Positions 1 to 5,737 of a DNA stretch of 5,737 bases are shown piece by piece (position 1 is the first letter of the stretch; each line of letters begins with the position of its first letter). The position numbers were made by a program, and so were the translations under genes. Origin of the DNA: Gammaproteobacteria bacterium (GTDB lineage: Bacteria; Pseudomonadota; Gammaproteobacteria; Xanthomonadales; Marinicellaceae); NCBI GenBank assembly GCA_030426065.1, contig JAUHZH010000163.1, positions 1 through 5,737 of the forward strand. Reading direction: 5' to 3'. Below the pieces are notes generated by a model, which was not told where the DNA came from, made no database searches, and saw only the letters and a program-made list of their open reading frames with translations.

Positions 1-3000
1 AATACCATCTTGCTTGATGAATTCACGGTTGGTTGCAATGACTTCTTTGTAAGTCAATTGAGTTGTTTTCAGGTAATCGGTATCACCTGGCTCAACAATT
101 TCAACTTTTCTCAACATTTGACGGATGATACATTCAATGTGTTTGTCGTTGATTTTCACACCTTGTAAGCGATACACATCCTGAATCTCGTTTACCAGAT
201 AGGCGGCCAAAGCTGTAACACCTTGTAAACGCAAAATGTCATGTGGGTTTGGTTCACCTTCAACCACCACATCACCTTTTTCAACATGCTCACCTTCAAA
301 CACAATAATCTGACGCCATTTTGGAATCAAAGTCTCAACTTTTTCACCATCAGCCTGAGTAATCACCAAACGGTTTTTACCTTTGGTGTCTTTACCAAAA
401 CTGACAATACCCGATGCTTCAGCTTGAACAGCCGCATCTTTTGGACGTCGTGCTTCAAACAAGTCAGCAACACGCGGCAAACCACCGGTGATATCACGGG
501 TTTTCGATGAAGCTTGTGGAATCCTCGCCAAGAAGTCACCGACGGCAACATCCTGACCATTTTGAATGTTAATCACAGCACCTGGTGGTAAGAAATATTG
601 TGCAGGCACATCCGACCCGGGAATCATGATGGGCTTACCTTTCTTATCTTCCAATCGAACCATTGGACGCAGGTCTTTACCTGCAGAACCACGTTGTTTT
701 GGATCAGTAATGATGTAACTGGTCAATCCGGTCAATTCACCGACTCGCTCTTCTACTGTCACACCTTCTTTGAAGTCGCTCAACGCTACGCGACCAGCGA
801 CTTCAGATACGATTGGATGCGTGTGCGGATCCCAATTAACAATGATGTCACCGGCTTTCACCTGTTCATTGTCTTTGATGTTAATCACTGCACCGTAAGG
901 TACTTTATAACGCTCTTTCTCTTTACCTGATTTGTCCATTACTGAAATTTCACCAGAACGAGAAATAGAAACCAGTTTCTTATCGGCATTGGTTACGTGC
1001 TTGATGTTGTGCATTCTGATGCTACCGTCAGATTTAACCTGCACATGATCAGAAGCAGCTGCTTTAGATGCCGCACCACCAATGTGGAAGGTACGCATGG
1101 TCAGCTGTGTACCTGGCTCACCAATTGATTGCGCCGCCATCACACCCACAGCTTCACCGATGTTCACACGATGACCTCTTGACAAGTCACGGCCATAACA
1201 TTGAGCACAAATACCGTACTCTGACTCACAAGTGATGGGCGAACGCACAATGATGCTGTCCAAACCGTTTACCTCAATCACTTCAAGGCTTTCTTCACCA
1301 ATCAAAGTACCTGCCTCAATAACCACTTCACCCTTGTGATTCTCAACATCGACAGCAACAACACGACCTAAAACACGTTCGGCCAATGTTTCAATCACCT
1401 CACCACCATCAACGATGGGTTGCATGACCAAACCTTCATTGGTGCCACAATCTGTTTCAGTGATAACCACATCTTGTGCCACATCAACCAGACGACGCGT
1501 CAAGTAACCAGAGTTTGCTGTTTTCAATGCCGTATCAGCCAAACCTTTACGTGCACCGTGAGTTGACGAGAAGTACTGCATCACGTCCAGACCTTCACGG
1601 AAGTTGGCTTTAATCGGAGTTTCAATAATAGATCCATCTGGTTTTGCCATCAGACCACGCATACCTGACAATTGACGCATTTGCGCTTGTGAGCCCCTGG
1701 CGCCTGAGTCAGCCATGATAAAAACTGAATTCATGGAATCTTGGTAAACCTTTTTACCCTCTTTGTCGGTAACTTCATCCTTACCCAAAACTTCCATCAT
1801 GGCATTGGCCACGTCTTCATTGGCTTTTGACCAAATATCAACAACCTTGTTATAACGCTCCCCAGCGGTTACCAAACCAGTGGTGTATTGCTCCTGAATT
1901 TTCAAAACTTCCTTATCAGCTTCTTCAAGAATGGTTTTCTTGGCTTCAGGAATGGTCAAGTCAGTTACACCAATTGAAATACCAGCAATGGTTGAGTATC
2001 TGAATCCAGTGTACATCAATTTATCAGCGAAAATAACGGTCGCTTTGGTACCCAACTGGTGATAACACTCATTCAGCAAATTGGAAATTTCTTTTTTCTT
2101 CAAAGTTTGGTTCATATATTTGAAATCCAAACCTTTGGGCAAAATATCAGCCAGAATTGCACGACCTACAGTGGTCTCAACCAAATTGGTTGATTCCTCG
2201 CCCGTTTCTTCATCAGTGGTGGTCAATCTGACTTTAACCAAAGCCTGCAAAGAAACTTCATTGTTTTGATAAGCTCGATTGACTTCGCTCATGTCAGAGA
2301 AGATCATCCCTTCGCCTTTTTCATTGATCAAAGCACGGGTCATATAATACAAACCCAATACCACGTCTTGTGATGGCACAATAATGGGCTCACCAGAAGC
2401 TGGTGATAAAATATTGTTGGTTGACATCATCAAAGTACGGGCTTCCAACTGTGCTTCGATTGACAAGGGCACGTGAACCGCCATTTGGTCACCGTCAAAG
2501 TCAGCATTGAACGCTGTACATACCAAAGGATGCAATTGAATGGCTTTACCTTCAATCAACACAGGTTCAAAGGCTTGAATACCCAGTCTGTGCAAAGTAG
2601 GCGCACGGTTCAGTAAGATTGGATGCTCACGAATCACCTGCTCCAGAATATCCCAAACTTCAGGTGTTTCGGCATCAACCGAACGCTTGGCGGCTTTAAT
2701 GGTTGAAACAAAACCATCTTTTAACAAACGACCCAAAATAAATGGTTTGAACAATTCCAAAGCCATTTTCTTGGGTAAACCACATTGATGCAAACGCAGG
2801 GTAGGACCGACCACAATCACCGAACGGCCAGAGTAGTCTACACGTTTACCCAGCAGGTTTTGACGGAAACGACCTTGTTTACCTTTGATCATGTCTGCCA
2901 AAGATTTCAATGGTCTGCGGTTTGAACCTGTTACCGCACGGCCACGACGACCGTTATCCAACAAGGCATCAACCGACTCCTGCAGCATGCGTTTTTCATT

Positions 3001-3879
3001 ACGTACAATGATGTCTGGCGCATGTAAATCCAATAAACGCTTCAAACGATTATTTCGATTGATCACACGACGGTATAAATCATTCAAGTCCGAAGTCGCA
3101 AAACGACCACCATCCAATGGTACCAGCGGACGTAAATCAGGCGGCAAAATCGGCAACACAGTCAAAATCATGTGCTCAGGTTTGTTACCTGACTTATTGA
3201 ACGCATCATACAAAGCAATTCGCTTGGACAAACGCTTGATCTTGGTGGCTGATTTAGTCGACTCAATTTCTTCGTGCATTTTCACCAATTCAGCATTGAT
3301 GTCGATTTCTTCCAATAAAGAATAAATCGCCTCAGCACCCATCAGTGCTTTGAATTCATCACCCCAATTTTCAATCGCTTGCGCATATTGCTCATCTGTC
3401 AGCAATGAACCTTTTTCCAAATCAGTCATACCTGGATCGGTTACCACAAATGATTCGAAATACAAGATACGTTCGATTTCACGTAAAGTCATATCCAGCA
3501 TCAAACCAATGCGCGAAGGCAACGATTTCAAGAACCAAATATGAGCAACCGGACTGGCCAATTCAATGTGACCCATGCGCTCACGACGCACTTTGGTCAA
3601 AGTCACTTCAGTACCACATTTTTCACAAACCACACCACGGTGTTTCATGCGTTTGTATTTTCCGCATAAACACTCATAATCCTTAATCGGACCAAACACT
3701 GCGGCACAGAATAAACCATCACGCTCAGGTTTGAATGTTCTGTAGTTGATGGTTTCAGGTTTCTTGACTTCTCCGTATGACCACGAGCGAATCAACTCAG
3801 GTGGCGCCAACGAGACTTTAATTGAGTTAAAGTCCTGGGTTTCTTTTTTAGGATTAAATAATTTAATTAAATCTTTCAT
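1..3879 (-). CDS. rpoC: DNA-directed RNA polymerase subunit beta' (partial, 3' end beyond window)
   Basis: This encodes the largest core subunit of RNA polymerase, which carries the catalytic magnesium site and forms the clamp. The start is ATG at 3877-3879, six bases after an AGGAG, and the N-terminus MKDLIKLF matches the family. The frame is open for 1,293 codons to the window edge. E. coli RpoC has 1,407 residues, so about 114 C-terminal residues are missing. Zinc site 1 is C70, C72, C85 and C88. The clamp helices and rudder lie around 262-330. The catalytic motif NADFDGD has D460, D462 and D464 (2488-2502), numbered as in E. coli. The bridge helix lies near 766-801. Zinc site 2 is C811, C884, C891 and C894. 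The trigger loop includes M928, R929 and H932 and resumes near D1129, interrupted by an SI3 insertion of about 185 residues (about 940-1125). The ppGpp site 1 residues R362, R417, K612, I616, D619 and Y623, and the site 2 pair N677/K678, are all kept. It lies directly downstream of rpoB and is certainly co-transcribed in the family. No frameshift or lost key residue was seen. Confidence 0.99.
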   Translation of the reverse strand, partial: MKDLIKLFNPKKETQDFNSIKVSLAPPELIRSWSYGEVKKPETINYRTFKPERDGLFCAAVFGPIKDYECLCGKYKRMKHRGVVCEKCGTEVTLTKVRRERMGHIELASPVAHIWFLKSLPSRIGLMLDMTLREIERILYFESFVVTDPGMTDLEKGSLLTDEQYAQAIENWGDEFKALMGAEAIYSLLEEIDINAELVKMHEEIESTKSATKIKRLSKRIALYDAFNKSGNKPEHMILTVLPILPPDLRPLVPLDGGRFATSDLNDLYRRVINRNNRLKRLLDLHAPDIIVRNEKRMLQESVDALLDNGRRGRAVTGSNRRPLKSLADMIKGKQGRFRQNLLGKRVDYSGRSVIVVGPTLRLHQCGLPKKMALELFKPFILGRLLKDGFVSTIKAAKRSVDAETPEVWDILEQVIREHPILLNRAPTLHRLGIQAFEPVLIEGKAIQLHPLVCTAFNADFDGDQMAVHVPLSIEAQLEARTLMMSTNNILSPASGEPIIVPSQDVVLGLYYMTRALINEKGEGMIFSDMSEVNRAYQNNEVSLQALVKVRLTTTDEETGEESTNLVETTVGRAILADILPKGLDFKYMNQTLKKKEISNLLNECYHQLGTKATVIFADKLMYTGFRYSTIAGISIGVTDLTIPEAKKTILEEADKEVLKIQEQYTTGLVTAGERYNKVVDIWSKANEDVANAMMEVLGKDEVTDKEGKKVYQDSMNSVFIMADSGARGSQAQMRQLSGMRGLMAKPDGSIIETPIKANFREGLDVMQYFSSTHGARKGLADTALKTANSGYLTRRLVDVAQDVVITETDCGTNEGLVMQPIVDGGEVIETLAERVLGRVVAVDVENHKGEVVIEAGTLIGEESLEVIEVNGLDSIIVRSPITCESEYGICAQCYGRDLSRGHRVNIGEAVGVMAAQSIGEPGTQLTMRTFHIGGAASKAAASDHVQVKSDGSIRMHNIKHVTNADKKLVSISRSGEISVMDKSGKEKERYKVPYGAVINIKDNEQVKAGDIIVNWDPHTHPIVSEVAGRVALSDFKEGVTVEERVGELTGLTSYIITDPKQRGSAGKDLRPMVRLEDKKGKPIMIPGSDVPAQYFLPPGAVINIQNGQDVAVGDFLARIPQASSKTRDITGGLPRVADLFEARRPKDAAVQAEASGIVSFGKDTKGKNRLVITQADGEKVETLIPKWRQIIVFEGEHVEKGDVVVEGEPNPHDILRLQGVTALAAYLVNEIQDVYRLQGVKINDKHIECIIRQMLRKVEIVEPGDTDYLKTTQLTYKEVIATNREFIKQDGI

Positions 3880-3884
3880 GCTTT

Positions 3885-3891
3885 TCTCCTA
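3885..3891 (-). promoter_or_regulatory. rpoC ribosome binding site in the rpoB-rpoC gap
   Basis: Read on the minus strand, the 15-base gap between the rpoB stop and the rpoC start contains TAGGAGA, with AGGAG (3886-3890) six bases before the rpoC ATG. This is a strong Shine-Dalgarno match at good spacing and fixes the rpoC start. The first three bases of TAGGAGA form a second stop codon in frame with rpoB (3889-3891), so the ribosome binding site overlaps that backup stop. The gap has no room for a terminator or promoter, which implies rpoC is translated from the same message as rpoB, probably with ribosomes re-initiating locally (inference). Confidence 0.9.
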
Positions 3892-3894
3892 GAC

Positions 3895-5737
3895 TTACTC
3901 GTTATCCAATTCCATGTTCAAGCCCAAGGCGCGAACCTCTTTGACCAAAACATTGAATGACTCAGGAATACCTGAAACGGTGTTGTGATTACCATCAACA
4001 ATGTTCTTATAAGTCGCATTTCTGCCTTGAACATCATCAGATTTAACTGTCAACATTTCCTGCAAGGTATAAGCAGCACCATATGCTTCAAGTGCCCACA
4101 CCTCCATCTCACCAAAACGCTGACCACCAAATTGTGCTTTACCACCTAATGGTTGTTGCGTAACTAACGAGTAAGGACCGGTTGAACGTGCATGCATCTT
4201 GTCATCAATCAAATGATTCAATTTCAGCATGTACATATAACCCACGGTGACCTTACGATCGAATTTCTTACCGGTGCGACCATCGAACAAAGTGGTTTGC
4301 CCATCTTCATCAAGGCCGGCCAGTTTAAACAATTTACGGATGTGTTCCTCTTTAGCACCATCAAATACTGGTGTTGCCATGGGTACACCACCCTTTAAGT
4401 TGCCTGCCAATTCCATGATTTCATCTTTACTGAAGCCACTGAAATTAACTTTGCCGTCTCCATCAATGTTATAAACTTCTGTCAGGAATTCCTTCATCTT
4501 GGCAGCTGTGGCCTTTTCTTCAAGCATTTGCTCAATCTGGTAACCCAGACCACGAGCAGCCATGCCTAAGTGGACCTCTAAAATTTGTCCAATGTTCATT
4601 CGAGATGGTACACCCAATGGGTTCAAACAAATGTCCACGGGACGCCCATTCTCATCAAATGGCATGTCCTCTTCGGGAACAATCATTGAAATCACACCTT
4701 TGTTACCATGACGGCCTGCCATTTTGTCACCAGGCTGAATGCGACGTTTAACAGCAAGGTAAACCTTAACCATTTTCAACACACCAGGTGCCAAATCATC
4801 ACCTTTCATGATTTTGGCTTTTTTCTCTTCAAAGCGTTTATCGAATATGGTTCGTTGCTCTGAAATTTGTTCTGCCAGTTCATCCATTTGTTCCGCCAGC
4901 TTATTGTCTTGTGGTTTGATTTCGAACCATTGATCCAATTCCAGCGTATCAAAATAGGATTCTTCAATCACAGCGCCTTTTTTCAAACCCGGTGCTTTGG
5001 TTACTTTAGCACCTAGTAACAACTCACGAATACGTTGGTGAATTACCGAGCGCATGATACGGAACTGATCATTCAGATCCTTACGAACCTGTTCGATTTC
5101 TTCCTGTTCAATGCGTTCTGCACGTGAACCTTTCTCAATGCCTTCACGAGTATAAACCTGTACATCAACAACAGTTCCGCTGGTGCCGGATTTAACACGC
5201 AAAGATGAATCCTTCACATCCAAAGCTTTTTCACCAAAGATGGCTCGCAACAATTTCTCTTCTGGGGTTAACTGGGTTTCACCTTTAGGTGTCACTTTAC
5301 CCACCAAAATATCGCCAGGGCCAACTTCAGCTCCGACATAAACAATACCAGAATCATCCAGTTTGGTTAGAGTACCTTCACTGATGTTTGGAATATCGGC
5401 TGTGATTTCTTCAGAACCCAACTTGGTATCACGAGCAATACAGGTCAATTCTTCAATGTGAATGGTGGTCAAGCGGTCTTCTTTAACAACCCTTTCAGAA
5501 ATCAGGATAGAATCCTCGAAGTTGTAACCATTCCAGGGCATGAAAGCCACCAGCATGTTTTGACCCAATGCCAATTCACCCAAATCTGTAGACGGGCCAT
5601 CAGCCAATACGTCACCGGCTTCAATGCGATCACCGACTTTCACAATTGGCCGTTGGTTCACACAAGTGTTTTGGTTTGAACGCATGTATTTAATCAGGTT
5701 GTAAATATCAACGCCAGGGTCTTTTTCACCAATCTCT
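3895..5737 (-). CDS. rpoB: DNA-directed RNA polymerase subunit beta (partial, 5' end beyond window)
   Basis: This is the C-terminal part of the second-largest RNA polymerase subunit, which with beta' forms the active-site cleft. The frame runs past the methionine at 5683-5685 to the window edge. The extra residues ([17 protein letters not shown]) match the family, so that methionine is internal, not the start. The fragment is 613 complete codons, corresponding to about residue 740 to the end of the 1,342-residue E. coli protein, and it ends at TAA (3895-3897). Visible motifs are NGYNFEDS with the acidic pair E-D at fragment residues 74-75 (5512-5517), equivalent to E. coli E813/D814. [12 protein letters not shown] has lysines at fragment residues 338 and 346 (4699-4725), equivalent to K1065/K1073. 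The conserved C-terminal blocks include [28 protein letters not shown] and [10 protein letters not shown]. The rifampicin-binding region lies upstream, outside the window. A segment at 4783-5142 is less conserved and about 12 residues longer than in E. coli. It is followed after 15 bases by rpoC. Confidence 0.99.
   Translation of the reverse strand, partial: EIGEKDPGVDIYNLIKYMRSNQNTCVNQRPIVKVGDRIEAGDVLADGPSTDLGELALGQNMLVAFMPWNGYNFEDSILISERVVKEDRLTTIHIEELTCIARDTKLGSEEITADIPNISEGTLTKLDDSGIVYVGAEVGPGDILVGKVTPKGETQLTPEEKLLRAIFGEKALDVKDSSLRVKSGTSGTVVDVQVYTREGIEKGSRAERIEQEEIEQVRKDLNDQFRIMRSVIHQRIRELLLGAKVTKAPGLKKGAVIEESYFDTLELDQWFEIKPQDNKLAEQMDELAEQISEQRTIFDKRFEEKKAKIMKGDDLAPGVLKMVKVYLAVKRRIQPGDKMAGRHGNKGVISMIVPEEDMPFDENGRPVDICLNPLGVPSRMNIGQILEVHLGMAARGLGYQIEQMLEEKATAAKMKEFLTEVYNIDGDGKVNFSGFSKDEIMELAGNLKGGVPMATPVFDGAKEEHIRKLFKLAGLDEDGQTTLFDGRTGKKFDRKVTVGYMYMLKLNHLIDDKMHARSTGPYSLVTQQPLGGKAQFGGQRFGEMEVWALEAYGAAYTLQEMLTVKSDDVQGRNATYKNIVDGNHNTVSGIPESFNVLVKEVRALGLNMELDNE

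Noticed and set aside
241..930. Plus-strand open frames of 89 and 110 codons and a minus-strand frame of 65 codons
   Set aside because: All overlap the intact rpoC frame in other frames, have low-complexity composition (rich in F, T, N and H) and show no family resemblance.
505..1062. A possible foreign insertion within the rpoC trigger loop
   Set aside because: The insertion is the ordinary SI3 module found in proteobacterial RpoC at this place and size. It aligns with E. coli SI3 in blocks such as VPYGAV, NWDPHT and MPAQYFLP-like VPAQYFLP.
2885..3325. A 146-codon plus-strand open frame
   Set aside because: It lies wholly antisense to a highly conserved part of rpoC (clamp and zipper region). 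Its protein is serine- and arginine-rich, as expected from reading conserved codons backwards. No recognisable domain or ribosome binding site supports it.
3350..3686. Two overlapping plus-strand frames opposite the rpoC N-terminus
   Set aside because: They sit opposite the zinc site 1 and clamp coding region, whose conservation explains the open frames. They overlap each other and have no independent support.
4192..4474. Plus-strand frames antisense to the rpoB 3' part
   Set aside because: They are shadows of the conserved beta C-terminal coding sequence with no plausible start signal or domain.
5683..5685. The methionine codon as a start for a 596-residue protein
   Set aside because: The frame continues upstream to the window edge with residues that match RpoB (DIYNLIKY before MRSNQNTC), so this is an internal methionine of a truncated rpoB.

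Overview
The window is a piece of the bacterial RNA polymerase rpoBC operon, read entirely from the minus strand. On the plus-strand coordinates, positions 5737 down to 3895 hold the 3' part of rpoB (beta subunit, 5' end cut off). A 15-base gap carries the rpoC ribosome binding site, and positions 3879 down to 1 hold rpoC (beta' subunit), complete at its start but cut off before its stop. I translated the rpoC frame by hand from its ATG to the window edge. It is 1,293 uninterrupted codons with no stop or frameshift.

The organism is most likely a gammaproteobacterium. RpoC begins with MKDLIKLF and keeps exactly the E. coli residue numbering through the first zinc site and the catalytic aspartates. 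It also has the large trigger-loop insertion SI3 typical of Proteobacteria. The RpoB middle region (for example DDQFRI-like 'LNDQFRI') looks to me closer to the Xanthomonas type than to the E. coli type. Base composition is moderately AT-rich by eye and TTG is the main leucine codon. A Marinicella-like or other low-GC relative of the Xanthomonadales is possible, but that is a guess from memory of the family.

Together the two genes encode the two large catalytic subunits. Beta supplies the conserved lysines and the acidic pair near the active site. Beta' supplies the magnesium-binding aspartates, bridge helix, trigger loop, both zinc sites and the ppGpp-contacting residues. Every hallmark residue I looked for is present, so these look like functional housekeeping genes. 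There is no stretch over 300 bases without a gene. I see no mobile element, RNA gene, CRISPR array, promoter, terminator or novel system. The findings are small points about the gene junction and lineage-specific segments.
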